From assembly GCA_964510535.1 (NCBI GenBank), contig CAZECG010000006.1:1-64000 (forward strand): a stretch of DNA of 64,000 nucleotides. Reading direction: 5' to 3'. Shown piece after piece: positions 34,047-43,476 of this stretch; position 1 is the stretch's first letter, and every line of letters starts with the position of its first letter. The notes beneath the pieces were generated by a model, which was given only the letters and a program-made list of their open reading frames with translations, did not search any database and had not been told where the DNA came from. Source of the stretch: JAJPXC01 sp964510535. GTDB taxonomy: Bacteria > Bacteroidota > Bacteroidia > Bacteroidales > Muribaculaceae. The position numbers and the translations under genes were made by a program.

Positions 34047-35985
34047 GGAGACTGACCCCAATCGTTTGTCCACCGAACGATGGTTGCCCACATCTGTAAA
34101 AGAGATGAAAGCCCTTGGTTGGGATCATGTCGATGTTGTGCTGTTTTCCGGCGATGCCTACGTTGACCATCCATCGTTTGGCGCAGCCGTCATCGGGCGC
34201 ACACTCCAGGCCAATGGCTACAATGTCGCTATCGTTCCGCAGCCCAATTGGCAAGACGACCTGCGTGATTTCCGCAAATTCGGGAAACCACGGCTGTTTT
34301 TCGGTATCTCGGCAGGGGCTATGGACTCCATGGTCAACCACTACACCGCCAACAGACGAAAACGCAGCGACGATGCCTACACCCCCGATGGACGCCACGG
34401 CGCAAGGCCCGATTACCCAACCATCGTATATTCCCGCATTCTCCGAAATCTCTTCCCCGACACGCCCATCATCGCAGGCGGCATAGAAGCATCGATGCGA
34501 CGGCTATCTCACTACGACTATTGGCAAGACCGCCTCAGACCATCGATACTCCTTGACGCACCGGTTGATATGCTCATCTATGGAATGGGGGAAATCCCTG
34601 TGGTTGAAATAGCCGGCAAACTCTCATCCGGGCTTCCTGTCAGTTCACTTACCGACATCCCGCAGACAGCATTGCTACTTCCCGCCGATGTCGCGCCACA
34701 GGCCGATGATGCCGATAACATCCTGCTCTCATCCTTTGAACGATGCCTTGCCGATAAAAAATCACAAGCCGCTAATTTCAAGCACATCGAACAGCAGTCT
34801 AACCGCGTCAACGGAAGCGTCATTTGGCAACGTCATGGCGACAAAGTCGTGAAAATAAACCCCATGCTGCCACCCATGACCACGGCTCAAATTGATGCGT
34901 CGTTTGATTTGCCCTACACGCGACTACCCCACCCCCGTTATCGCGGTAAGCGCATACCGGCATTTGATATGATTAAATTTTCGGTCAATATGCACCGCGG
35001 TTGTTTCGGTGGTTGCGCCTTCTGCACCATTTCGGCCCACCAAGGCAAATTTATCGCATCGAGAAGTAAAGAGTCAATTTTGAAAGAAGTGAAACAGGTG
35101 GTCGAGATGCCTGACTTCAAGGGTTACATCAGCGACCTTGGCGGCCCCTCGGCCAATATGTACCGAATGGGCGGGAAAGACACTACTATTTGCGAAAAAT
35201 GCCTTCGCCCATCTTGTCTTCACCCCAAGCCGTGCCCCAATCTCAACACCGACCACTCCCCCCTGTTAGAAATCTATCATGCGGTTGACGCTTTGCCCCA
35301 AGTGAAAAAATCATTTATAGGTAGCGGAGTGCGCTATGACCTTTCGATGCACGTCACCGGCGACACCTCGGTCGATGCCGCCAACCGTCGTTACAACGAG
35401 GAATTGATTACCCGACACGTCTCAGGCCGCTTGAAAGTCGCCCCCGAACACACCGAGCCGTCGGTCCTGCAACTGATGCGCAAGCCGTCATTCGACAAGT
35501 TCTACGATTTCAAAAAAATCTTTGACTCGGTGAATAGCCGCGAAGGGCTAAACCAACAGTTGATACCCTATTTCATCTCAAGCCATCCCGGTTGCCAAGA
35601 AATTGACATGGCACAGCTCGCCATCAAGACCCGCCATCTTGATATGCGCCTTGAGCAGGTTCAGGACTTCACGCCCACGCCTATGACGCTCTCGACCGAG
35701 ATATTCTATACCGGTTACCACCCATATACCGGCGAACGCGTTTACACGCCACTCAGTCCCGAGGAAAAGCTTGCTCAGCGAAAATATTTCTTTTGGTATG
35801 ACCGCGCTTACCGACAGGAGATTGCCGACTCGTTGCTCAGACTCCATCGCCCCGACTTGCTCGCCAAGTTATTCCCCGGGCAACGTTTCTCACAGTCGCA
35901 GCAACGGCCCACAACTGAGCGTCGCGGCAATTTCGACCGCTCAAACAACAATACATTTAAAAACAAACCCAAGAAAAGATATTAA
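34039..35985 (+). CDS. ygiQ: YgiQ-family radical SAM protein
   Basis: A 648-aa UPF0313/YgiQ radical SAM enzyme of unknown reaction. The [4Fe-4S] cluster motif is C322-x3-C326-x2-C329 in HRGCFGGCAFC. An N-terminal cobalamin-binding-like region (VDVVLFSGDAYVDHPSFG) and the family stretch GGIEASMRRLSHYDYW are visible. The ATG at 34039 was chosen; a TTG three codons upstream is less likely. It overlaps the uvrB end by 8 bp, and dnaE begins 12 nt after it. The C-terminus is basic and Asn/Lys-rich, as is common in this family. Confidence 0.93.
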   Translation: MNKETDPNRLSTERWLPTSVKEMKALGWDHVDVVLFSGDAYVDHPSFGAAVIGRTLQANGYNVAIVPQPNWQDDLRDFRKFGKPRLFFGISAGAMDSMVNHYTANRRKRSDDAYTPDGRHGARPDYPTIVYSRILRNLFPDTPIIAGGIEASMRRLSHYDYWQDRLRPSILLDAPVDMLIYGMGEIPVVEIAGKLSSGLPVSSLTDIPQTALLLPADVAPQADDADNILLSSFERCLADKKSQAANFKHIEQQSNRVNGSVIWQRHGDKVVKINPMLPPMTTAQIDASFDLPYTRLPHPRYRGKRIPAFDMIKFSVNMHRGCFGGCAFCTISAHQGKFIASRSKESILKEVKQVVEMPDFKGYISDLGGPSANMYRMGGKDTTICEKCLRPSCLHPKPCPNLNTDHSPLLEIYHAVDALPQVKKSFIGSGVRYDLSMHVTGDTSVDAANRRYNEELITRHVSGRLKVAPEHTEPSVLQLMRKPSFDKFYDFKKIFDSVNSREGLNQQLIPYFISSHPGCQEIDMAQLAIKTRHLDMRLEQVQDFTPTPMTLSTEIFYTGYHPYTGERVYTPLSPEEKLAQRKYFFWYDRAYRQEIADSLLRLHRPDLLAKLFPGQRFSQSQQRPTTERRGNFDRSNNNTFKNKPKKRY

Positions 35986-35997
35986 CCCCTCTCGCTC

Positions 35998-38900
35998 ATG
36001 GAACCATTTGTACATCTCCACGTACACTCGCAATACTCCGTCCTCGACGGTCAGGCATCAATCAAAGCGCTCGTCGACAAAGCGATAGCCGACGGTATGC
36101 CGGGATTGGCTCTCACCGACCACGGTAACATGTTCGGCGTAAAAGAGTTTTTCAACTACGTCAACAAGAAAAACAAAGATTTGCCCGCCGACAAAAAATT
36201 CAAGCCCATTTTTGGCTGCGAAATGTATGTGGCCAATAAATCTCGATTTGAACATACCGACAAGCGCGACACGGGTCGACATCTCGTTGTCTTGGCCAAA
36301 AACGAAAAAGGCTATCACAACCTTATCAAAATTGTGTCGCAGGCTTGGACTGAAGGATTTTACTCTCACCCCCGCACCGACAAAGACGCACTTTCCTCCC
36401 ACAGCGAAGGGCTGATTGTTTGTTCCGCCTGTCTTGGCGGTGAGATTCCTCGCCTCATTCAGGACGGAGAGTTTGAAGAAGCCGAGCGACAAGTGCTTTG
36501 GTTCAAAAAAGTATTCGGCGATGACTACTACATCGAGTTGCAGCGTCACAAAGCCACTGTTCCGCGCGCCAACCACGAGGTCTACCCCATCCAGGAGAAA
36601 GTCAATGAAGTGCTCATATCGCTCGCTCGCAAACACGACATTAAGCTTATTTGCACCAACGACGTGCACTTTGTCAACGAGGAAGATGCCGAGGCTCACG
36701 ACCGACTCATCTGTATATCCACAGCTAAATACCTCGCCGATGAAAAGCGTATGCTTTACACCAAGCAGGAATGGATGAAGACTACACAGGAGATGAATCA
36801 TCTGTTTGCCGACATCCCGGAGGCTCTTAGCAATACCCTCGAAATCCTCGATAAGGTTGAGACATACTCCATCGACCACGGCCCTATCATGCCAACCTAT
36901 GAGATACCAGCCGAATTTGGTTCTGAGGAGGAATACCGCCAACGGCTCACCGATAAAGATCTTTTTGACGAGTTCACCCGTGACGAAAACGGCAATGTGG
37001 TCTTGTCACAGGAAGATGCCGAAGCAAAGATTAAAAAGCTTGGCGGATATGAAAAACTATACCGCATCAAATTTGAAGCCGACTACTTGAAAAAACTCGC
37101 TTACGAGGGCGCGGCGAGACGTTACGGTTCTCCGCTCACGCCCGAACTCAACGAACGCATCAAGTTTGAGCTGCACATAATGAAAACGATGGGTTTCCCC
37201 GGCTACTTCCTCATCGTGCAGGACTTCATCAACACTGCTCGCCACCAGCTTGGAGTGAGTGTCGGCCCGGGCCGCGGTTCCGCCGCCGGCTCATGCGTGG
37301 CCTACTGCCTCGGCATCACTCAGATTGACCCTGTGAAATATGACCTGCTGTTTGAACGTTTCCTCAACCCCGACCGCATCTCACTCCCCGATATCGACAT
37401 CGACTTCGACGATGACGGACGAGCCGACGTGCTCAACTATGTGACGCAGAAATACGGCGAAGAGAAAGTCGCTCATATCATCACCTACGGAACCATGGCT
37501 GCTAAATCAGCCATCAAGGATGTCGCGCGTGTCGAACAGCTTCCCCTGTCCGAGAGCGACCGTCTAACCAAGCTTATTCCGCCACATATGCCCGTGGTCA
37601 ACGGAAAAGAGCTTAAACCCAATCTAAAGAACTGCTACGAGCATCTCCCTGAGTTCAAGGCCGAGTTGTCGGGCGGTAACCCCCTGATTGTCGAGACGCT
37701 GCAATACGCCCGACAGCTCGAGGGGAACGTACGCAATACCGGCGTTCACGCTTGCGGAGTCATCATATGCCGCGACGATGTGACCGATTGGGTCCCCGTC
37801 AGCACCGCAACCGACAAAAAAGACGGCCGCTTGCTCGTCACTCAGTATGAAGGCTCGGTTATCGAAGAGACCGGCCTCATAAAGATGGACTTCCTCGGGC
37901 TGAAAACACTGTCTATCATAAAAGAAGCGTTGGCCAACATAAAGCTGACGCGTGGAATAGATGTCGACATCGACAACATCCCAATCGACGACCCAAAGAC
38001 CTATCAGCTATATTGCGAGGGACGCACTACGGGAACCTTCCAGTTCGAGTCAAAGGGTATGCAGAAATATCTCCGTGAACTTCAGCCGTCGACTTTCGAG
38101 GATTTGATTGCCATGAACGCGCTATATCGTCCGGGGCCAATGGAATACATCCCCGACTTTATTGCCCGCAAACATGGCAAATCACCGATTGTCTACGATA
38201 TTCCCGTAATGGAGAAATACCTCAAGGACACCTACGGAATCACGGTCTATCAAGAACAGGTCATGCTGCTTTCGCGCTTGCTCGCCGACTTCACCCGCGG
38301 CCAGAGCGACACTCTGCGTAAAGCGATGGGGAAAAAACTCATCGACAAGATGAACGCGCTCAAATCACTGTTTTTGGCCGGCGGACAGAAAAACGGGCAC
38401 GACCCCAAAGTCCTCGAAAAAATATGGGCCGACTGGGAGAAATTCGCCTCCTACGCCTTCAACAAAAGCCACGCCACCTGCTATAGCTGGGTCGCTTTCC
38501 AGACCGCCTATCTCAAAGCCAACTTCCCCGCCGAATACATGGCGGCGGTGCTTAGCCGCAACTTCTCCGACATCAACAAGCTCACCGGTTTTATGGACGA
38601 ATGTAAATCAATGCACATTCCCGTCAAAGGGCCCGATGTCAACGAAAGTTTCAGTAAGTTCGGTGTCGACTCTCATGGAAACATCCGTTTCGGACTTTCG
38701 GCTATCAAGGGGGTTGGCGAAAATATCGTTGAGGAGATTATCAAGGTTCGCAAAGAGGGGGGAGCGTTTGAATCAATCTACGACTTCGTCGAGAGGGTAC
38801 CCATGACGTTCATGAACCGTCGCATACTCGAATCGCTTGCGCTGGCAGGGGCGTTTGACTGTTTCACTGATATTAAGCGCGAGGACTTCTTTGAGAAAGA

Positions 38901-39705
38901 CCACCGCGACGAAAGCCTGTCGGAACAATTGATGCGCTACGGACAACTGTACCAAAACGCAACCCAACGTCAAGAAGCGTCGTTGTTTGGAGACGAGGAC
39001 ATGACTTTCAACACGGCAGGAAGACCGCCAATAAAACCCGCTGTCAGTTGGGTGGATGCCGTTAAACTTGAAAAAGAGCGCGAACTCGTTGGAATGTACC
39101 TCTCAGCACATCCGCTCGACCCATACTACATGGAACTCACCTACGGATGCTCCGCAAGCATCAAAAGCAAAAACGAGATTGTCCCCGCCGAAAACGAAGG
39201 CCGAGAGATTGCCTTTGGCGGAATGGTAGTGGAATTTATATCTCGCCCGGCGCGCAATGGCGGCAACTTCGGAATCATGAAAATCGAGGACTATACCGGC
39301 TCTACCGAGATACGCCTGTTCGGCCAAAACTACATTGACTTCGCAAACTATGGCAAACCGGGTACACCGATACTCGTTACCGGAAAATTCGCCCGTCGTT
39401 TTCGCACATCAGACATCGAATTTTCTTTGACAAGCATACGACTTCTTGAAGATGTCCGCGGGCACCTAATCAAGGGTGTGACCATTAATCTGCTAAAGAA
39501 TCAAGCTAACGAACAACTACGAGCACTCATCGACGAGCAAATAAAGTCATCCACCAACGACAGGGGACAGCTCAATTTTCGCATTTACGACCCCGACATT
39601 AACCGCTCGATACTGTTGTCATCAGGACTGAAAATCCCGGTTAACCGCCGTCTGGTCAATATGCTCGACGACATGGAACTTGAATACACAATCGAAAGAA
39701 ACTAA
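35998..39705 (+). CDS. dnaE: DNA polymerase III alpha subunit
   Basis: The replicative polymerase subunit, 1235 aa. The N-terminal PHP domain is seen as FVHLHVHSQYSVLDG. The catalytic aspartates are in PDIDIDFDDD (D465 and D467, with D469 nearby). A finger region, tandem HhH and an OB-fold follow near residues 1080-1150 (IAFGGMVVEFISRP, then MKIEDYTGSTEIRLF). This is the DnaE rather than PolC type, with no internal proofreading exonuclease. It is the third gene in uvrB-ygiQ-dnaE, with trxA 30 nt after. Confidence 0.97.
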   Translation: MEPFVHLHVHSQYSVLDGQASIKALVDKAIADGMPGLALTDHGNMFGVKEFFNYVNKKNKDLPADKKFKPIFGCEMYVANKSRFEHTDKRDTGRHLVVLAKNEKGYHNLIKIVSQAWTEGFYSHPRTDKDALSSHSEGLIVCSACLGGEIPRLIQDGEFEEAERQVLWFKKVFGDDYYIELQRHKATVPRANHEVYPIQEKVNEVLISLARKHDIKLICTNDVHFVNEEDAEAHDRLICISTAKYLADEKRMLYTKQEWMKTTQEMNHLFADIPEALSNTLEILDKVETYSIDHGPIMPTYEIPAEFGSEEEYRQRLTDKDLFDEFTRDENGNVVLSQEDAEAKIKKLGGYEKLYRIKFEADYLKKLAYEGAARRYGSPLTPELNERIKFELHIMKTMGFPGYFLIVQDFINTARHQLGVSVGPGRGSAAGSCVAYCLGITQIDPVKYDLLFERFLNPDRISLPDIDIDFDDDGRADVLNYVTQKYGEEKVAHIITYGTMAAKSAIKDVARVEQLPLSESDRLTKLIPPHMPVVNGKELKPNLKNCYEHLPEFKAELSGGNPLIVETLQYARQLEGNVRNTGVHACGVIICRDDVTDWVPVSTATDKKDGRLLVTQYEGSVIEETGLIKMDFLGLKTLSIIKEALANIKLTRGIDVDIDNIPIDDPKTYQLYCEGRTTGTFQFESKGMQKYLRELQPSTFEDLIAMNALYRPGPMEYIPDFIARKHGKSPIVYDIPVMEKYLKDTYGITVYQEQVMLLSRLLADFTRGQSDTLRKAMGKKLIDKMNALKSLFLAGGQKNGHDPKVLEKIWADWEKFASYAFNKSHATCYSWVAFQTAYLKANFPAEYMAAVLSRNFSDINKLTGFMDECKSMHIPVKGPDVNESFSKFGVDSHGNIRFGLSAIKGVGENIVEEIIKVRKEGGAFESIYDFVERVPMTFMNRRILESLALAGAFDCFTDIKREDFFEKDHRDESLSEQLMRYGQLYQNATQRQEASLFGDEDMTFNTAGRPPIKPAVSWVDAVKLEKERELVGMYLSAHPLDPYYMELTYGCSASIKSKNEIVPAENEGREIAFGGMVVEFISRPARNGGNFGIMKIEDYTGSTEIRLFGQNYIDFANYGKPGTPILVTGKFARRFRTSDIEFSLTSIRLLEDVRGHLIKGVTINLLKNQANEQLRALIDEQIKSSTNDRGQLNFRIYDPDINRSILLSSGLKIPVNRRLVNMLDDMELEYTIERN

Positions 39706-39735
39706 ACGTTAACTTTTAAATACAAACAAAAAACT

Positions 39736-40059
39736 ATGGCATTTCAATTTACCGACGCTAACGTTGAGGAAATAATAGCCTCAGGAAAACCAGTAATCAT
39801 TGACTTCTGGGCTACTTGGTGTGGCCCATGCATGGCAATGAGTCCCATTGTCGACGAATTGGCAGCGGAATACGATGGGAAAGTCGTCATCGGGAAATAT
39901 AATGTTGACGAGGAGAGCGACCTCAGCAGCAAGTATCGCATCATGTCAATCCCGACATTCCTGTTCTTCAAGGACGGCAAAAAAGTTGACATCCGTCTTG
40001 CAGGGTCTCAATCCAAGGCCACACTCGAAGCCAAAATCCAAGAGCTTCTATCTCTCTAA
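39736..40059 (+). CDS. trxA: Thioredoxin
   Basis: A small cytoplasmic disulfide reductase, 107 aa. The active site is WCGPC with C29 and C32, and the cis-proline loop SIPTFLFF is present. There is no signal peptide. It lies 30 nt after dnaE and is followed by a strong hairpin terminator. All catalytic features are intact, in contrast to the thioredoxin-fold protein at 47675-48151. Confidence 0.96.
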   Translation: MAFQFTDANVEEIIASGKPVIIDFWATWCGPCMAMSPIVDELAAEYDGKVVIGKYNVDEESDLSSKYRIMSIPTFLFFKDGKKVDIRLAGSQSKATLEAKIQELLSL

Positions 40060-40083
40060 AATCAACAAGAAACTCATCTCAAC

Positions 40084-40112
40084 AAAAAAACCGGGCGATG
40101 CCCGGTTTTTTT
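40084..40112. terminator. Bidirectional terminator between trxA and ribBA
   Basis: Arms 40084-40096 and 40100-40112 form a perfect 13-bp stem (A7-CCGGGC) with a 3-nt loop. A and T tracts on either side serve both convergent genes. It abuts the ribBA stop. Confidence 0.9.
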
Positions 40113-40113
40113 G

Positions 40114-41328
40114 TCACTCTACCTCGTGGAGGTCATGACCCATGCGGTCTTTTTTAGTGTGCATATAAAAACGGTTGTAATCATTTGGCGTGACCTCGAT
40201 TGGCACATTCTCAACAATCTCAAGGCCATATCCTTCAAGCCCTTTGCGCTTCACAGGATTGTTGGTCATGAGCCTCATCTTTGTGATACCGAGTGCGTTG
40301 AGTATTTGTGCGCCCACTCCATAGTCGCGTTCGTCCGCCTTATGTCCGAGGTGGATGTTGGCTTCTACCGTATCAAGCCCCTCCTCTTGTAGCTTATAAG
40401 CCTTTATTTTATCCATCAGACCGATTCCGCGGCCCTCTTGATTGAGATAGACGAGCGCGCCTCGCCCCTCTTTTTCAATCATCTCCAATGCCTTGTGGAG
40501 CTGCTCGCCGCAGTCACACCGTTTCGAACCGAAAATATCACCGGTAGCGCACGACGAGTGCACCCTCACCAACACAGGTTCGTCAGGTTGCCATTCGCCC
40601 TTTATGACTGCTATATGCTCAAGTCCGTTGCTCTTTTGTCTGAAAGGTATCAGACGGAAGTGTCCATAGCCTGTGGGCATATCCACCTCAACGCCTTTCT
40701 CCACGAGGCTTTCACGCTTCAGGCGATATGCTATGAGGTCTCTGATAGAAACCAGCTTCAGCCCCCATTCGTCAGCACGGCGGCGCAACTCAGGCAACCT
40801 GGCCATCGAGCCGTCGTCGCTCATTATCTCCATCAAAGCCGCTGCCGGCTGAAGACCCGACAAACGGGCTAAGTCAACGGCAGCTTCCGTGTGACCCGCA
40901 CGCCGCAACACCCCTTGATCCTGGGCATAGAGCGGATTTATATGACCGGGGCGACCGAACGTCGCCGGGGTCGATCCGGGGTCGGCAAGAGCGCGGATAG
41001 TGGCGCAGCGGTCATGGATTGACACCCCGGTTGAACACCCCTCAAGTTTATCGACCGTGACCGTGAACGGCGTACCTAAAACCGATGTGTTGTCAGCCAC
41101 CTGAACAGGCAGATCAAGTTCCTGTGAACGCGAAATGGTAATTGGAACGCAAAGCACACCGCGGGCGTTTTTCAACATGAAATTGACCTGTTCCGGGGTG
41201 ATTTTTTCCGCAGCGACAATCAAGTCGCCCTCATTCTCGCGGTCCTCATCATCAACCACGATTACCATTTTGCCCTCACGGAAATCATCAAGGGACTCTT
41301 CTATTGTGTCAAGATGGATGTCACTCAT
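40114..41328 (-). CDS. ribBA: Bifunctional DHBP synthase / GTP cyclohydrolase II
   Basis: Performs both entry steps of riboflavin synthesis. The protein is 404 aa. The N-terminal RibB part (about residues 1-200) has DDEDRENEGDLI for metal binding and the PGHINPL region. The C-terminal RibA part carries the zinc-binding cysteines in CATGDIFGSKRCDCG and QEGRGIGL of the GTP site. The ATG at 41328 was chosen because the protein aligns from MSDIHLDTIEES; the open frame extends upstream into non-conserved sequence. Both active sites look intact. No FMN-riboswitch-like region was seen upstream. Confidence 0.95.
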   Translation of the reverse strand: MSDIHLDTIEESLDDFREGKMVIVVDDEDRENEGDLIVAAEKITPEQVNFMLKNARGVLCVPITISRSQELDLPVQVADNTSVLGTPFTVTVDKLEGCSTGVSIHDRCATIRALADPGSTPATFGRPGHINPLYAQDQGVLRRAGHTEAAVDLARLSGLQPAAALMEIMSDDGSMARLPELRRRADEWGLKLVSIRDLIAYRLKRESLVEKGVEVDMPTGYGHFRLIPFRQKSNGLEHIAVIKGEWQPDEPVLVRVHSSCATGDIFGSKRCDCGEQLHKALEMIEKEGRGALVYLNQEGRGIGLMDKIKAYKLQEEGLDTVEANIHLGHKADERDYGVGAQILNALGITKMRLMTNNPVKRKGLEGYGLEIVENVPIEVTPNDYNRFYMHTKKDRMGHDLHEVE

Positions 41329-41374
41329 ATATTTTATATCATTTTTCAGTTTAAAACTATAAAACAAGTTCTCT

Positions 41375-43297
41375 TTATAAATCGTTTGGCTTAACCAGCA
41401 ACGATTCAAGTTCTTTATCCACCGCCAACGTGCGTTTAAGCTTTGACACGAGCGATTTTCTGAAATGCTCGCCAATGATATAAAGCGGCAGACCTACCGG
41501 GAAAACAACTGCCGCACAGATACCTACCCAACGGTTATTAAACGGGTGCAACACCCCGAAATCGCCTACCACAGGGTAATCCGACAGTTTGTTGACCACT
41601 ATCTTCTCTCGCGTGTTGGCGATATAATCTATGACACGGCTCATCTGCGCGTCGACTGCCTTGATTTGTTCTGAATCAAGACCGATGGTGAGATACGACA
41701 AGTAGCTTGGCCTTTTAGACGCCGCATTTAGAAGCTCAACCGCCATACTGTCAAGTTTCGTTAGTTCATTGACAGCCACTTCCGGCACGACATCCTCCAT
41801 AGCCACCTCTTTAAGCTCATAATGTCTGGTGATATGCAGGCCTAACAACCGGGTGAAGAAATTGACATATGCGTCTTTATTGAACACAGCCGAGTCATTC
41901 ATGGCCTTATATGTGAAAAACACACCTAACGGCAACAGCACGGCAGAGCTTAACCACATACCTTCCCAAACCTCCATACGCCCCTCACGAGCCATCTTGT
42001 ATCCCGTGTTGTCTATGATATAGTAGACTATGAACAGCAGCACGGAAATGACGAGCGGCGTACCGAGACCGCCTTTGCGTATGATAGCCCCTAACGGTGC
42101 GCCTATGAAGAAAAATATGATGCAGGCAAATGACAACGTGAACTTCTTTTGAAGTTCAATTCCATGGCGTCTTATTGTCTTGCGGTCATCGCTCATTGAG
42201 AAACTTTTGTACTCATAGTCCTGCTTCGCGCGCTTCGCCTTAATGAGAGCTTGCGCATAATAGCTGCGGGCAAATGTTCCATCTTTCGCATTAATTATCG
42301 AGTCGAGATTTAACGGCGACTCAAGTACGACAGGTTTCTGCGGCACCTTCACAATCTCCCCGTTTCGGTACTCGCGCTTATAGCGGTCTATTCCTAAGTA
42401 AGGTACCTCCTTTATTGATTTGGCATACGAGTCTCCGATGCTGTCAACGCGTGCGCTCACCGAGTCTATCGTGGCCTGCAGCTCTGCCATGTTCTTGCCG
42501 ACATACTGGTTTCGCATACCGCTCTCATCCATACGGTTGAAATTAGCGTCGAATGCCACCATTATACGCTTCTCGTCAAACGACTCGCGGCGATATGGCA
42601 TATCACCCGCCCCGGCTCCGCCCTGCTGCTCGCGCAGATTTTCGAATTGCGCCCCGTGATGCAGAGTTAGAAACAGGTGCGTCTGGTCCTCGGTCATCGA
42701 CATTCGTCCCGAATCCGCTAAAAGCACACGGGCGTTGTCAAAGCCCCTCGACGTGTCATAAATCATCACGTCATAGAGTGAACCGCTCTCAGAATTTTTA
42801 GCTTTCACATATATGTTAAAACCGGGCAGTTGGTCGTAGAACACGCCCTCAGGAATTTCAACCTCAGGCGATTTCTGACGCATGGAATAAAGCAGAGTCC
42901 ACATTTTAGTCTGCGCCACAGGCAAGACGTTGTTCTGGAAGAAAAACGCGCCGATGGCTACGAACGCCATCAGCACTATCAGCGGCTTCATCGCTTTCAG
43001 CAACGAGATTCCCGCCGCTTTCAAAGCCGTGAGTTCAAACCGTTCACCGAGATTTCCGAAAGTCATCAACGACGCAAGCAGAATGGCCAACGGCAACGCC
43101 ATCGGGACCATCGTCAACGCCGCATAAAAAAACAGCTCCGCTATCACACTGATTTCCAATCCTTTCCCGACGAGATCATCAATATATCGCCACAGAAATT
43201 GCATCAGCACGATGAATAGGCATATAAAAAACGTCATAAGAAACAGAGGCAAAAAGCTCTGAAGCATGAACGTGTATAATCGCTTCATCTTAAACAT
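41375..43297 (-). CDS. LptF/LptG family permease
   Basis: A 640-aa YjgP/YjgQ-type permease of the lipopolysaccharide export ABC transporter. Three N-terminal helices (about residues 15-120) begin with PLFLMTFFICLFIVLMQFLW. A periplasmic beta-jellyroll region follows to about 400, then three more helices (about 395-465). About 150 extra residues follow after the last helix of the usual core, including a final hydrophobic pair near 595-615 (GICAAVVFPVGLPLYIIGEH). E. coli LptF and LptG are about 360 aa. Either the F or G role is possible; only one copy lies here. Confidence 0.9.
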   Translation of the reverse strand: MFKMKRLYTFMLQSFLPLFLMTFFICLFIVLMQFLWRYIDDLVGKGLEISVIAELFFYAALTMVPMALPLAILLASLMTFGNLGERFELTALKAAGISLLKAMKPLIVLMAFVAIGAFFFQNNVLPVAQTKMWTLLYSMRQKSPEVEIPEGVFYDQLPGFNIYVKAKNSESGSLYDVMIYDTSRGFDNARVLLADSGRMSMTEDQTHLFLTLHHGAQFENLREQQGGAGAGDMPYRRESFDEKRIMVAFDANFNRMDESGMRNQYVGKNMAELQATIDSVSARVDSIGDSYAKSIKEVPYLGIDRYKREYRNGEIVKVPQKPVVLESPLNLDSIINAKDGTFARSYYAQALIKAKRAKQDYEYKSFSMSDDRKTIRRHGIELQKKFTLSFACIIFFFIGAPLGAIIRKGGLGTPLVISVLLFIVYYIIDNTGYKMAREGRMEVWEGMWLSSAVLLPLGVFFTYKAMNDSAVFNKDAYVNFFTRLLGLHITRHYELKEVAMEDVVPEVAVNELTKLDSMAVELLNAASKRPSYLSYLTIGLDSEQIKAVDAQMSRVIDYIANTREKIVVNKLSDYPVVGDFGVLHPFNNRWVGICAAVVFPVGLPLYIIGEHFRKSLVSKLKRTLAVDKELESLLVKPNDL

Positions 43298-43425
43298 CAG
43301 CTACCAATCTGATTCACCACGCGAATTTAGTGAAAAAACCCCGATTCCGCAATTCCCTTCCCCAGCCGCCTTTAAACCGCCACCACTCCCTCTCAACCCG
43401 ATAGATTAAATCCATATCCACAAAA

Positions 43426-43454
43426 AAGCCGCGGCCCAAATCAGACCGCGGCTT
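43426..43454 (-). terminator. Terminator of the PCMD/calycin-like gene
   Basis: Arms 43426-43434 and 43446-43454 form a 9-bp stem (GCCGCGG core), followed on the minus strand by T-rich TTTTTTG. Confidence 0.8.
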
Positions 43455-43476
43455 CACTAAACTATTCTATTGAAAA

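Noticed and set aside
41329..41475. Upstream extension of ribBA
   Set aside because: RibBA homology begins at the ATG 41328, and the extension overlaps the end of the LptF/G-type gene.
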